Shown: positions 13,495 through 37,249, numbered from the stretch's first letter. The stretch: DNA of 64,000 bases from Montifringilla adamsi (GCA_017590115.1 JAGGNK010012559.1:3827236-3891235); one strand, 5' to 3'. A program made the numbers and translations. The notes: generated by a model not told the origin, from the letters alone.

Positions 13495-13760
13495 AATGTT
13501 TATTTTCTGAATAATAATAATAATAATAAAAAGAATTCCAGCCTTGGGGCATGTGGTGGGATGGCTGCAAGCTCATTGGAGCGTGTGTCCATTACCGTCC
13601 GCGCTCCAGACCCCGGCGCTTTATTCCGGGAGAGTGACTGACAGACCCTGATCGATGCTGATTTGGGTCTTAAATAAACACACTGGCCCTGGTTTGCTGA
13701 GAAGAGCGAGGTGTCGGCATCTGGCTGACAGAGAGAGAGAGGCAAACTTTGCCAAAAGGG
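13495..13760. promoter_or_regulatory. candidate conserved non-coding element with (AAT)n
   Basis: An (AAT)n microsatellite at 13510-13529 leads into a block with retained CpGs (CCGTCCGCGCTCC), TTTATTCCGGG and CTTAAATAAACAC. The mix of intact CpGs outside a CpG island with AT cores suggests selection, but this is only inference. Confidence 0.22.
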
Positions 13761-14589
13761 CATTTCTTAGCAATTTTTCTCTTTTTTGAAATTTATTTCC
13801 CTTCTTTCAGCACTATGCCATGGGAGCCGTGAAGAAGCTGGGATAGGGCAGTCAGGACAGTTTCAGAACAGAGTTATTTTGCATTTTACTCCTTCAACTT
13901 AACACAGAAAGAAAGAAAATAGAGCTCAAACATTCAAACAGAATTGTGCTGCTAAGAGCCACTGGATCTTGCTGGTGCCTGATCAGACCATCAAGCAGGG
14001 AAAGGTGCTTCACTGCCGACAGCTGCTGTCAAGAGAAAAGCCCTTTGATAATTTGCTGAGCTGTGGCAATTCACATCTGCAAGAGCTGTAGAGCTCCAAG
14101 GAACCCCGAGCTTCTTGGAAATGTTTTTCACCAGCATCATGTAGGTCTTAAAATTACTGGAAATGGCACTTGAGAGTTGAGTGACTCAGACTGCTACAGT
14201 TTGGAAAATATCACTCAGGTCATTTTTTTCGCCCTTTGAGCATGATTTTGTCAAATCCAACGCTTCCCCAATGCCCATTTCTCCTTCACAATGCTATATC
14301 GGGCATCAATATTGAAACAGCAGCAGATAAAGTTTGCTGCTGCAACACCCCAAACACTTGTGTGCACCCATGTTCTGGTGGTGACCCTGTGGGGTGACTC
14401 TGTTATCTCCTCATCTCTGACCCTGCGTGCCAGCAGATTCCAGCCTGGGCAGAAATGAAGGTCACAAGTTACTGAGCCAGTCTGGGAAAGAAATTCCAGG
14501 AGAGCAGATCGGGATTGTTTTAATTAAAGGAAAGAGGCAGGGGAAGGGGGGCAGAGCAACAATCGAGCAATCAAACAACATTTTTCTCT

Positions 14590-14790
14590 CCTGAAGATGA
14601 ACAGTTTGAGGTAGGATTAAGGCAGCTGAAATTGTCTTTTTAAAGGAATGTAAAAATGTGGATCTTGGATGATTGACAAATAAAGGGCACTTTCCTTTAA
14701 TTTAAATATGTTCCTAGTTTGTGCAGAATATGTTAATTTATACATTGCCTAAATAGCCAGTAGCTATTGTCTGTAAAACCACATCAGATC
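14590..14790. promoter_or_regulatory. candidate conserved non-coding element
   Basis: AT-rich block with AGGATTAAGGCAGC, GATTGACAAATAAAGGGC, TTAATTTAAATATG and GTTAATTTATACATT. The density of homeodomain/TALE-like cores (TGATTGACA) is high. No protein or repeat signature is visible. Confidence 0.25.
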
Positions 14791-17394
14791 AGGGCAGCAG
14801 GGCAGTTAATGTACTGGCTGGATGTTATGGCTGGTCAGTGAAGCGATCCGAGCTTCCTTCCACTGGCTCCCAACCTCTAAATGGAATAGCTGAGCTGTAA
14901 AAAACTGCCAGGGGCATAAACTGAAGTTCATTCTGTCAGCCTTCAATAGGACAAGGCTCTCCTTCCCACAAGGACCCGTCCATACCCTCAGCCCCAGCCC
15001 AGCTCCTGCTCCTCTGTGACCCCAGAGCTGTTCCCCTTCCACTGGAGAGCCCTCCAAGCCCCTGTGCTCTCCACAGGGATGATTTCTTGGGGAGCATACA
15101 GCCCACCCCAGGAGCTGCTCACAGCTTTACAGCACCTTCCCCTGACCCTGTGCTTCCCCCCATGCCTCAGTTTCCCTGGCTGCAGACTCTCCCAGACCCT
15201 CCAGCCCAGCTCTCCTGGGGCTTTGGTCACATCTCCTGTCTCCCAAGGTCCCAGAGCAGCTCTTAGCCTCTCCAAAAAGTCCTGCTCTGCTCCTGCCATG
15301 CCATGACCTGCCCTGGGATTCTCAGCTGGGCCTCCTGAGCAGCCATGGGACCCCAGGTGGATTTTTAACCCTGACATTTGTCAGCCTCTGCTGCAAATAA
15401 GTCCGGGCTGTGATCCATCCATGCCTGACCTGCCTCTTCCTCTGCCTTCATGTGTAGCCATGACTTGGTCTGGTCTCTGGAGCAATTTTTAATGCAGAGA
15501 GGATTCTAATTAACAGGATTCTGAAGTTAATTAAAACAATCTCATTTAGATCTCTCCATGAGTGCTCACAAGGGCAATGCTGCTTCCCTGGGCTCCTTGG
15601 GAGCCACTGCTCACCTCATAAATCACACCCCAGGGGCTGTTGTGTCTTCAGGAGAGGGTCTGGGGTGTCACTTAAAGGCTGCCAGGTCCTGGAACACGTT
15701 TGTCCAAAGGACCAAAGGACTAGTATGAAAGTCCAGACTCCACAGACTCCAGGGCCATGCTCCAGCCTTCCTGGATCCTCCATTCCCCTCTGGGACAAAA
15801 CTGCTGTCTCCATAGATGACTCCTAAGGAGAAACCCTTTTCTCCCATGTCAACCCGAAACCAGCAATATTATGGACCCATCTTGTTCAAGGAAGGTCCAT
15901 CCTCTGCATTCCCAATCCATTACCAAAGATCAGTCTGGATTAAGTTTAGACTGATATGATAAGTAGTAATAATACTGCTGCCTTGCCCCTAATTATTTTC
16001 AATATAATTACGTACCCTCAAGAAACCTTTTAAATAGCACACTCTCCTCAGTGCTCCGGTCCAAGGGATTCATTTGTCTCAGGAAAGAAATATTCTTGGG
16101 GCTGAATCCTTCATTAATCTTTCCTGGAGAGACTCCTGCTGAAGTCAGTGGGGTATGTGTGTCCCACTGGAGGATCTGGGGCTGTGCCTTCCTGGGCAGT
16201 GCCCACCACAGGAAGATTTTACAAGCCCCTTGGAATTTGGTTTCTTGGCAGCATAAAGCATTTGGCAGGGAAAGAAGCCTGGAAGTCTTCTGGAAAGTAT
16301 TAGTGAAAGACTCAGAGTTTCACTGTCTTTTATCAGCTTCTTACACTTCCTTCTCTTGTGTTTTAATCCCACACAAGTGCTGCAGCTTTGGTGTGTGAAG
16401 GAAAAAGAGGGAAAACACTCAAAGTCTGGGATCATACTGTGTAAGCAGGTGCAAATCAAAGGTGCATAACCTTCAAATCACTGTGGTGCCCTGCCCCACC
16501 TGGAGATCAAAACAGGGAAGGAACAGCAAGGCCAGTGTGTTTGGAAGGAAGGAATTAAATGCATACATTGAATTATTTATACAATATATTTTCAGGTGAC
16601 CCATTATTTTTCTGAGCAAATTGACTTTTCATTCAGAGCGTGCTCAGGTGGGATCTTGTCTGTGGCACCCACATGGAATTTCCTGTAGAAAAAGATGCCC
16701 TTGACTGTCCCAGTTACCTGGTGCCCTCCTGTCCCATGCTGGCAGCACATTCAGGGTCTGGGATTCCTGTGCATGCCCACAGATGTGGGATGGGATTTCC
16801 ATACATGACCCCAGTCCCAGGACAGGATCCCAGCCCAAATCTATTCTGATGCGTTCTCACTTTCCATGTTAAACCCAAGGGATGATCAAAGCAGGGTTCA
16901 GTTTGTGGGTTTTCAGCCATTCACAATCTTTTAAAGATGAAAAACTTATATAAATGGATGCTTTCCTATGATCCTGTTTTATTTACATGGTGGGACAGTG
17001 GCTGTGAGTCCGCTTCAATTTTCATCCTGCAGAGACTCTTTTGTGACTTATAGGGTGTCCTGAGCACTCCCCTGGATTTAGGGGTTATTCCTGGTGGATG
17101 AAGCAGCTGTGTAAATCAACACCTGCTTGACCCCTAGACCAAGGAACAGGACCCGTGACATCCCCAGTCTGCATCCCTGAAATCCTTCGGGGAAAGGGAG
17201 GACTTTTACTGGGAAGTGAGAGCCCAGCCCATCACTCTCTGTGCATTCCCACACACCTGCATTCCAGACTGTCCCTTCCATGCACCAGTGTCTGAAAAGC
17301 ATGGAGGGATTTCCAAGGAAATTTCCTCACTGAAATAGTTAATGAGGACTGATCCCATCCCCCAGCTCTCTCCCCCCAGCTCGCCACCCCTCTG

Positions 17395-17590
17395 AAAAAA
17401 AATCAGAATAATAATTAAAAGATGCCTAGAAACGCTCTTGGAAGAGCATAAATTCTGAAGATGAAAGTAAATGATTAAAATAATTAAATACTTCAAGTTG
17501 ACAAGCAGAAGCAGAATCTTGCCAACGGACATTTGTCGGTAATTAGTTAATTAATCCTAACACAAATTATAAGCCATAACAAACCAGTCA
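17395..17590. promoter_or_regulatory. candidate conserved non-coding element
   Basis: Block dominated by TAAT-type cores (AATAATAATTAAAAG, GATTAAAATAATTAAATAC, GGTAATTAGTTAATTAATCC). Such clusters are common in enhancers of developmental genes. They may equally be chance in AT-rich DNA. Confidence 0.25.
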
Positions 17591-18779
17591 GGCTGAACAC
17601 AGCCGGCTGTTCAGAATTAAACTTAGAAAAAGAGGGAGTGGGAGAAAGAAGAAAGAAAAGTTTGGAGATTCTTGCAGATCTGAAGGAAGATGCTGTGCAG
17701 GAGCTGGTGTCCCTCTGGGAAGGGCAGCCAGGACAGGGGCAGGAGTTGGGGCAGAACAGGGCTGTGTTCCCACCTGGCAGGAGCACAGTGGGGTGGGATG
17801 CATGGAACAGGCAGTACAGAGCTGAATTTGGGATTTCCACCCTTTTTCTCTGAGTAAATTCAGGACAAAAGCTTCCCAGCTCTGTTTCCCACTCTGCCAC
17901 TGGTACCAATGTTCACTTGAGAACATCCTTGCCATGGGAATGAGCTGGTCTGGGCAGTTCCTTCAGGTCCAAGTGGTGGCATTAATCCAGGCATTACTGG
18001 AAGATGAGCAGGCCAGATCTGTGAAGGGCTCAGTCCTGGAGTGCTGCGAGGGCAGCTGTTTTGCAGCTGCCCATTAACACCCTGAAAGTATTTCTAGGAT
18101 GGGCTGGAAAAGCAGGGTCAGTGCTTGGGAGCTGGGTCCTGCCAGGGAAACTCGGTGCAAATGACACCAGGACACATGTGTGGTCAGCAGGGACCCAGCA
18201 TGAGCCTGATGCCATCCAAGTCGCTGGGAAGTTGGGAAGACAGAGCCTTTGTGCAATGGGAAGAGGTTAATGAGCTGTGGGCTGGTTTCTCACCTCCGGT
18301 CACCTTGGCTCAGGTCCAATTTTCAGCCCTAGATTAAGTGAGCTTGGTGATCTACAGGCACAACACGGTGACTGACAGCTCATCTGCAGCTGCACTGCTG
18401 CGTTCACACGTCCAGCCGGGGCTGGGGAGGCACTGAAGGGCCAGGCTTTGCCCTTCCTCCAGCAAAAAAAGCTCTGGAGCAGCCAGAGTTGGTGTTCTGA
18501 CAGGAGAGGACCTGCACATCCCTAGCACGGGGACACTGCTGGGTGACAGACTGGGCCAAATGACAGCTGGCAATGCAGCTTAAGTGAGAAATGGGACATA
18601 CAGGTTGCAAATGGGCTTTTAACAGCACGGAAAAGAAGGCACGAAATGTTTTGAAAGAATAAACAGATACTAGGGAAGTGTGACTATCCCACAGATCCCA
18701 CACTGTCGGAGGAGTTGCCAGTGACTGATGTGCCATGTCTGGGCACGTATCATGTGAGCACACATGACCATCTCCTGAT

Positions 18780-19640
18780 GTGATTTACAAGCAGAGGAGA
18801 AAGTGATTACTTACAAGACAATGAGAACTAACACTTAAGAAATGCAAGGCCCGTGTCTTTTGGCCCACACTCCCTGAACTGCCTGCACAGTGGGTTCCTA
18901 TTTTCATCAAACCCATCCAGAGCTCTACTGAAGAGAAAGTTTCATCCGCATGTGCGTGAGCATGTGTACGCGCGTGTTCTAAGTGTTTTGCATTATGTGA
19001 GCTCTGACCTTCAGAGGGGAACAGAAGGAATATTTTCCCCCCTGAGGCTAGAGTTGTCAGTGAAATGTCTGTCTTCCTTAATAATTTCAATCCGGGTGAC
19101 AGGGGACAGGGCATTTTGCTCTGAACGAACGCACTGTAAAAACTGTCAGATAGAATTTGTCTCAAGAAGCAACATTTCTATCCATTCGGGGTCATAATTA
19201 CAGGCATCTTATGACCTGTGGAGCAGCACATTTTTCTCAACTGAAAAAAAAGGAGTCCTAAAATAGGTGGTTTAGTCTTCTGCAGAGCTTTGGATTGAAC
19301 CTAAATGGAATCTAACAAACAACGGTGATCTGCAGCAGAGTGCTTTCTTCATGTTTGCTGGCTGCTTTTTTAAATCCAGAACAAACTGTGCACTGAAGTG
19401 ACGTAGCAGAAAAGGGGGACAGAAATTGCCATTCACTGGGCTGGAGTAATGGCCTATTTCTCCTATATCCTGTCTGCTAACTGCCTGCCTCTCAGAATTT
19501 CCTCCACACTGACACTAGCCAGCGTCTTGTTAATGAACTGAATAAGTAACTAAATGGGTGATTAACCAAATGAGCATGACGATAATTTGATTGCGCTTTC
19601 CCCACTTTTCAAGCACAGGAAATAGTAAGAAAAGAAATAA
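18780..19640. promoter_or_regulatory. candidate conserved non-coding region
   Basis: A long stretch of balanced composition without repeats or coding frames. It includes scattered motifs such as TGACCTTCAG, GTGATTAACC and GATAATTTGATT near its ends, and an alternating CGCATGTGCG...GTGTACGCGCG segment around 18946-18975. The call is tentative. Confidence 0.2.
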
Positions 19641-21094
19641 TTCAGTGACCAGCAGGAATTTAAACAGTACAGAGCTAGAGGAACTGGGGGAAGCTTTGAC
19701 TAGATGTGGCTGTCAATAAATCCCCCACAGCACTGCAGAAATCTCTGGCTAAATGTTTAGATTTCTTGATTTGTATTTCCACACAGGAGAAAAAACTATT
19801 CATTGGTTTGAAACAGCTTTTACTTTTATGGTTTGATTTTATAATTAGCAACAATCATGAAATTGATCGTCCTGCTGTTATGTGCAGTTATGAGTCACAC
19901 ACAACTCAATGCTGGACATCATTTTGGGGTCACCAGCCTGGGTTTGTGTAGCAGAGCCTGCAGTGCCTGCTGCTTTCCCACCTCCCACCTCTGAGTGACA
20001 AATCAGACTGGGAGAGGGAACCCAAAGTTACCACAGTGGGGAGATGGTCTTCACTGCTGGAGAGGGAGAAAAGTGAAAACTGAGAAATTACAGCCTGTCC
20101 TCAGCCATCCCAGCTGCCCACAGTGGATAATCCTCTTCCCCACCCCAAGCAGACAATGGTGACCATGACAGAAGCACAGGGAAGGAGCATCCAGCCGAGG
20201 AGCAGGGCCCCAGCTGGACTCTGGAATGCTCTCACCCACAAGATCAATCCTGCCAGAGATACAAACGTTAATCAGCTGTTGGCAGGGCAGGTTACAATCC
20301 ATTTTCACCTGCACACTCCGATGGATGCCCTGTTCTTGCCATCACAGGTGGAGGGAAAACACTGTGCAGTGAGCCTGGGAGTGAGGAGCAGAGCAGCTCT
20401 GGGAGGCAGAGGGATGCCTGTGGGATTCACAGAGCCAGGCACGGACATTCCCTGTCACGTTTGACAAGAATGAGGACCCTTGGAAAGAGTCTTGCTGGTG
20501 GTGGGCAAAGAGGAAGGTGTCTGCACACTGATGTTAGCCTGGGAAATGTCTGAAGGGAAATGGGGCACTCCAAGATCAGAACAATCATTTCGGAATGCTG
20601 CTGTACCCCTGAAAGCAAGCACTGAAGGGAGATGCCGACAGCCTGCTCTGCATGCCAGGAGAGCCAGGCTCAGGATTGAAATCCCACTGACAAACACCTC
20701 TATCCAGGTCGTGTCTAACGCTGTCAAAATAAACATGTGAAAGAGATTCTGTAGCTTTGCTCACTAAAAATTCAGCAAGAGCTGCTCTCTAGGCATTGTG
20801 GTGGGAAGGTTAAAGCCACACTTGGCACCAGGATTGCCACGGGCTGGGCATGGGATGAACAAGGCAAGGCTTGTCTCTGCCCATCCTGAGGGGAATCTGT
20901 TAAAAGACACCGTGTTTAGGCCTATAGAAAGTCAGTTCCGGGAGCTCTGTGGAGCCCAGACAGGGAGATTAGGAGCAAAGCCCCCTGTAAGCCTTGCAGG
21001 GTTCATGTTGGGGTTGGTGATCTGAACCGCCTGCTCTGGCAGCTGGAGAGAAGGTCAGTGAATCAAGACATTTCTATTCCCATCCACTCCATTA

Positions 21095-21165
21095 CCCTGC
21101 CCTGTGATCTCCTAAATCACTTCTCCTCTCTGCACCTTCATTTCCTGCACCTGAAACAGCAGGAA
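21095..21165 (+). repeat. possible MIR-type SINE core remnant
   Basis: The order CTGTGAtct...AATCACTTctCCTCTCTGCACC...TTTCCTgCACCTGaAA follows the core of ancient MIR SINEs (loss of tRNA head and tail assumed). Divergence is high, so chance similarity cannot be excluded by eye. Confidence 0.35.
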
Positions 21166-21586
21166 CATGCGGGTTCTTTACTTCTCTGGCAAGCAGGGGT
21201 TCCTGCAGGAAAGTTCATCCAGGCATTCCAGTAACTGTAACATCATCTTTACTAACATCACATTGAGAGACTGCTCAAACCCCTGGAACGACAAATCCCT
21301 CCCATCTCACCATCCTGGTCACACCACAGCCTCACACTGGTCATATGAGATGGAGACTGAGCAGAAAGCAGAGCCCAGATCCTTCAGGACAGTGTTTCCC
21401 AGCCCAAGGCAGCAGCAATGCACCCAAGGAGGGCTCAGCATCTGGAAGGAGAACAGGATATTGGGATCACCAACTGGGAGAGAGAGGGATTGTCCCTTTG
21501 GCTGTGGGGAACCAACTTCAATGGTTTTGGGGCACATGGACACTGTCCATCCCCCTGTGCTGGCACTGCTGGGCTGCACGTTGGAT

Positions 21587-22145
21587 CCTGGGGCAGTTCT
21601 GGGCCCTTCATGGCAAGAGAGACATCGAGGGGCTGGAGCGTGTCCAGAGAAGGGAACAGAGCTGGGGAAGGGGCTGGAGCACGAGGAATGGCTGAGGGAG
21701 CTGGAGAGGCTCAGCCTGGATAAAAGAAGGCTCAGGTGGGACTTTTTGGCTTTGCACAAACTCCCCAACAGGCAGGCGGGTGAGGTGGGGCCATCTCTCC
21801 TACTATGAGAAGAGTGAGCTCAGTGAAGGACAAGAGGAATTGGCCTCAAGCTGAGACAGAGGAGATCCACATCAGATATTGGAAAAAATGTTCGCTGTTT
21901 GCATGGTCAGACATTGGAACAGGCAGCCTGGGGTGGTGGTGGAGTCACTGTCCCTGGAGGTGTCCAAGATGAGCTGGGTGATGTGGCTCCAGAGGCAGCG
22001 CTGGTTGAGGGATTGAATGATCTTAAATCCAACCTTGATGATTCTGTGAAAATCTTATGTGGATGCAGAACTTGGGGACATGGTTTAGTAAAGGGCATGG
22101 TGGCAGCGCTGGGCTGAGGGTGACCTTGGAGGTCTTTTCCAACCT
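21587..22145 (+). mobile_element. CR1 LINE 3'-end fragment
   Basis: The stretch carries consecutive CR1 landmarks: GGAGCGTGTCCAGAGAAGGG, GAGCTGGGGAAGGGGCTGGA, GGAGAGGCTCAGCCTGGA, GGACAAGAGGAATTGGCCTC, GACATTGGAACAGGC, GTCCCTGGAGGTGTCCAAG and near the end GGACATGGTTTAGTAAAGGGCATGG plus TTTTCCAACCTCA. The 5' end is truncated and only the last part of the reverse transcriptase region plus the 3' UTR remain. The tail looks broken and partly duplicated around 22030-22070. It ends immediately before the minisatellite upstream of PSMB2. Confidence 0.9.
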
Positions 22146-22186
22146 CAGTGCCTCATTCAGCCACACTGCGTCTCTGGGATCTTTTC

Positions 22187-22965
22187 CATATTTAACCATC
22201 CCGTTATTCCAAAGGGATGGAACCCACAGCCCTCAGATTTGAGGTCACCCCATCCTTTTATTCCAAAGGGATGGAGCTCGACCCCCTCAGATTCGAGGAC
22301 ACCTCCTCCTTTTCCACCTTTAACCATCCCATGATTCCAAAGGGATGCAACTCAACCCCCTCATATTTGAGGCCACCATCCTTTTCCACCTTTAACCACC
22401 CAGCAATTCCAAAGGCATGGAACTCGACCCCCTCAGATTCGAGGCCTACCCGTCCTTTTCCACCTTTAACCATCCCATGATTCCAAAGGGACGGAACTCG
22501 ACCCCATCAGATTCAGGGCCACCCCATCCTTTTCCACATTTAACCGTCCCGATATCCCAAAGGGACGGAACTCGACCCCCTCAGATTCAGGGCCACCCCG
22601 TCCTTTTCCACATTTAACCACCCCGTTATTCCAAAGCGATGGAACTCGACCCCCTCACATTCCCGCCCCCCCCGCTCATTTAATCATCCCCTTATTCCAA
22701 AGGGAGGGAACCCAACCCCCTCAGATTCGAGGCCAACCCATCCTTTTCCACATTTTAACGACCGTGATATTCCAAAGCGATGGAACTCGACCCCTTCCGA
22801 TTCGAGGCCACCCCGTCCTTTTCCACCTTTAACCATCCCATGATTCCAAAGGGACGGAACTCGACCCCATCAGATTCACGGCCACCCCATCCTTTTCCAC
22901 ATTTAACCACCCCGTTATTCCAAAGCGATGGAACTCGACCCCCTCACATTCCCGCCCCCCCCGCT
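22187..22965. repeat. 11-copy minisatellite (~74-bp unit) at the PSMB2 promoter
   Basis: Units start at about 22187, 22254, 22308, 22380, 22454, 22528, 22602, 22677, 22742, 22817 and 22891. A full unit runs from CCTTTTCCACCTTTAACCAT through ATTCCAAAGGGACGGAACTC to GGCCACCCC(A/G)T. Units 2 and 8 carry internal deletions. Units 7 and 11 are identical (75 bp) and units 5 and 10 differ at one base, showing block duplication or gene conversion within the array. Open frames running through the array on both strands are repeat artefacts. The array ends where the CpG-island promoter begins. Confidence 0.95.
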
Positions 22966-23081
22966 CCCCTCAGGGCTCCACGGCTCCGCGCGGGCGGGCG
23001 GCTCTCGCGAGCGGTGACGCCATCGGCGCGCGCGGGCGCGCAGGCGCGGCGGGGCGGGCCGGGCCGCGCTGTGTCACGGCC

Positions 23082-33905
<10,824 letters not shown>

Positions 33906-34011
33906 CCCCCCAAGATCTTTCTTCAGTAGTCTTCTTGTTTTGTTCTCTCTTGGTTTTTTTTTTTTTCTATTCATTTGAAGCACACGAGTAATGTACTGCA
34001 GTGGGAGCTCG

Positions 34012-34017
34012 AATAAA
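34012..34017 (+). terminator. PSMB2 polyadenylation signal
   Basis: A canonical AATAAA lies 107 bases after the PSMB2 stop codon, giving a short 3' UTR of roughly 120-130 bases. A T-rich stretch follows at about 34031-34050. No other strong signal is closer to the stop. Confidence 0.8.
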
Positions 34018-37000
34018 GCCTGACATTTATATAGCCAGTTTTATCTTTTTATTCCACTGATCCTTCCTGAGAGGATTTGAGTAAATTGTTCCACAGTGAA
34101 AGTGAAATTTGATTTACAGTTCATGGGGGCACATTCAGCTTATTTATCTTTCCTCTTCTGAGATTTTACTGCTCTCCAAATTTCTTATTTGTGGGAAAAC
34201 TGTATTTTTTAGGTGACATTGTGCTGTCATCCCTCTCATCACTAAAGCTCATCAAACCCCAGGCAAGTGGTCCATGCCAAACATGCAGCATCTACGTTAT
34301 TTTTTCAAAGGTGTTACCACTTTTTGCTGTATAAAATATTAATCAGGTTTTCAAAGACCTAATTTGCTTTCGATAGAGGGTTTTTTTTTTCACTTGAATT
34401 AGATTGATACAAAAGTTTCCAAGTATAATGGATTTTGAAATGCATTTTTAACTCACCTGGCAATGGTTCTGTTACTGGGAAAGAGCATTCTGCTGGCACA
34501 GTGGGTTCATCACTACACCAAATAGAATTTAAGTAGTAGTTTAAATAGAAACTAATATATCAATTGTGTGATGTTTCTTAATTGATGTATCTGTACATTT
34601 AGAAGTACATGAAAGCAGTTCAGTGAGAAATTAAACTGCAACACTCCTCATAAATCTTTGAATTACTCTCAACTAGCTAGAGCTTTGTTTCCTTGAGAAT
34701 AATCCCTGATTATCCATCTAGGCTCAGGATGCTGCTTCCCTATGAAACCCCCATTCATGCAACAGCCTCACATAATTATCATGTGGCTGATACGTGTGGT
34801 CTGCTCAGAAGTGATTTTTCTGAGATCAGTTTTTGGTGTGACTCCTTCCCTACTTGAATTGGCATTAAAATTGCTCTGGGTGCTTATTTTTCTGTTTGAA
34901 TAAGCTCAGAAAAAGAATCTTGGAAATAGGGTGGACGTGTACAGGATAGTGTGCAGACTGATAGTTGTGTGTTGTGGCACAACACCCAAGTTCTCAGCTG
35001 GAGAAGGTGAGTGACAGACTTAACTGTTAATTTGTCTAAGCTTTTTGGTCTTAGCTCAGTGGTCTGTTTGAGAAGGTTCATTTCTTCCCAAAGAAAAGTT
35101 GTCAGTCTTAAAGTATTCCTGTCTTCTGGAATGGGTGAGAACTGGGTAAGACTGAGACTTGCTTAATGACACAGAAGAAATTTGCAGCTCCAGTGCCTTA
35201 ACTCACCCTGCCTCTTACTTAAATCTGATTCTTCCCTGGAGTCCCATCAGCGTTTGTAGTTAAATTCTTCCCAGAATGAGTTTAATTACAGCTGGTTTTG
35301 CTGTAATGGCTGCAATGGCTTTATTTAAGGCCAATGGCACAGAACTCTAAAACGTTTTGCTAAAACTCACTCTATCTCTTGAAAACCTTTTAAACTTTCA
35401 CACTCAGCAATCTCCAGCCTTATGATTTCCTCTTGGCAGGTCACATTTAACACGAGCAGAGTCGGAGCGTTGTCGTTCTGCCACTGAAATCTCACCCCTT
35501 CGTGTTGCATTAATCTACTTGTTTAGCTTAATGCAGCATCTCTAATTTATTTTACCACTGATGTTGAGTGTTTTTGCAGGTTTCTTGTCTCATTTCAAAC
35601 TCATCACTGCAGAGGGGCTGAGCTGATGTGATATTTTTGTCACTGCATATCAAAGCAGCGATGCCTCTTCATTGGAGGGATTCATTGTTCAGACACCAAA
35701 CTGTGCTGTGGTGCTCTTGGAGGATGTGAGCCTGGCAGAGAATCTGCCTGGAGTTTTTATTGGCACCTATTTGCATGCAGGTGATTAATAAACATAAAAC
35801 AATTATTCTCTGGTTGGATCCAGGTTGGAGGGGAACATATGTTTTGCCCAAGGGCAGGGCCTAGGATCTGAATCCCCCACGGAAAGGAAGATCCAAGGGG
35901 TTGCATCTGAAGCCAGTGGAGCAGCAACCTCGAGGAATGAATAAATACAGCCCTTGATTCCAAACCAGGAACAAAAGAACTGGCCCACGATGAGATTGGA
36001 CTGTAGCCTCTAACAAAGGAGATTTTTTTTGAGGACTTTCCAAGAATTCATGCTTTTTAAGGAAAAGTGTGATACTTTTGCTGCATAACTTACTTTTTAA
36101 AATGTGCTGATACTCAAATTCAGAAACCAGTTTTGATTTTTGACAGTATTACATGGAATCTGTTTGAAAAACCAATATTTAAGTTAATGAAAGAGTAGAA
36201 AACTTCTTACCTGAAGAAATTCAAGTTTAGCCCTGAAGCTTCTGAAAACCATATTTTGCCTGGAATCCAGGAATCCCTTTTTGAAAGAATTCACTTCTCC
36301 ATTTGTATTTGTCATGACAGGCCTCTTTCATGAGAAATCTCTGAAATAATTGAGCACTGCAAGAAAATACTGCTTTATACTAATTTTTGTGGTTCATATT
36401 ATGAGAAATGAATGTAGTAGTCAAGGTACCTTGTTCCTGGGGCACTGTGGCCACGGTGAGCTGCTCTGCCTTGCCTTGCCTGGTAATTCTGACCATATGT
36501 TTTACTCTCAAAGCCTCAGGGCCCAAAGAGTTAACAAGGCCCTTTTTCTCGTGTTAGGTTTCCTGTTTAAGGATGGTCTTTTCCTGGGGAGCAGATCATC
36601 ACCAGCTCATCTCTCCAGAGCTTGGAGTTAGCTCCAAGATCAGTTTACAGATTCTCTGTGCCTTAGGCCACTTTGGGTTGGGAGTGTTTTGCTGGAAGAG
36701 GAATGTGAGCGTAGGTGCAGCGCTCACAGGGCTTTTTCTTGGTGTTAATTACACCTTTCCATGGAAGAAAATCTGTGTTTTGGGATAGACCTCCCTGTGA
36801 CCAGAAGCATTGGCCCAGAGGATCTGTCAGAGCTCAGCTGCCTGGTGGAATTGGTCTCACAGAAATTTGTAACAATGCCAAGACAGTTCTGCTGCCTAAA
36901 AGTGACTCCACAACTCAAAAGTTGTCTTGAGTGAAGTGACAGCCAAGAAGGGACATCAATCAAAAACTGTAATGCCTGGAAGGTGAAACTGTCTCCCATC

Positions 37001-37209
37001 CTGCTTTATTCACTTTTGTGGGGAGCTGCTGGTGAGGGGGAGCCCCCCAGGCTGATCCACCTTCCTTTCCCAGGATTTCTTCAAGAAATGCATGGCCCTG
37101 TTCTGTTAAACCAAGAGATGCTCCAGCCCTGGGCAGGTGAAACACCTCAGACAGGGACAGGATTTCAGAGCAAACCTGAGTGTCCTCAACAGAAATTCAT
37201 GAGACTGCC

Positions 37210-37210
<1 letters not shown>

Positions 37211-37249
<39 letters not shown>
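37211..37249. repeat. (AAT)13 microsatellite
   Basis: Thirteen uninterrupted AAT units, likely polymorphic. The poly-Asn reading frame over it is an artefact. Confidence 0.97.

Larger units (their letters stand above)
1..21586. other. intergenic region upstream of PSMB2, no gene recognised
   Basis: I examined the translated open frames in this stretch on both strands and none shows a recognisable protein family, splice-supported exon series or sustained codon bias. The longer frames (for example 3453-4316 minus and 8397-9188 plus) are low-complexity readings of GC-rich DNA. In human the interval upstream of PSMB2 is also long and gene-poor before the next gene, so a gene-free stretch is expected. 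Individual repeats and AT-rich candidate regulatory blocks in it are listed separately. Confidence 0.6.

Noticed and set aside
15140..15200. Possible MIR fragment (TGCCTCAGTTTCCCTGGCTG)
   Set aside because: Only about 20 bases match and the flanks do not follow the element.
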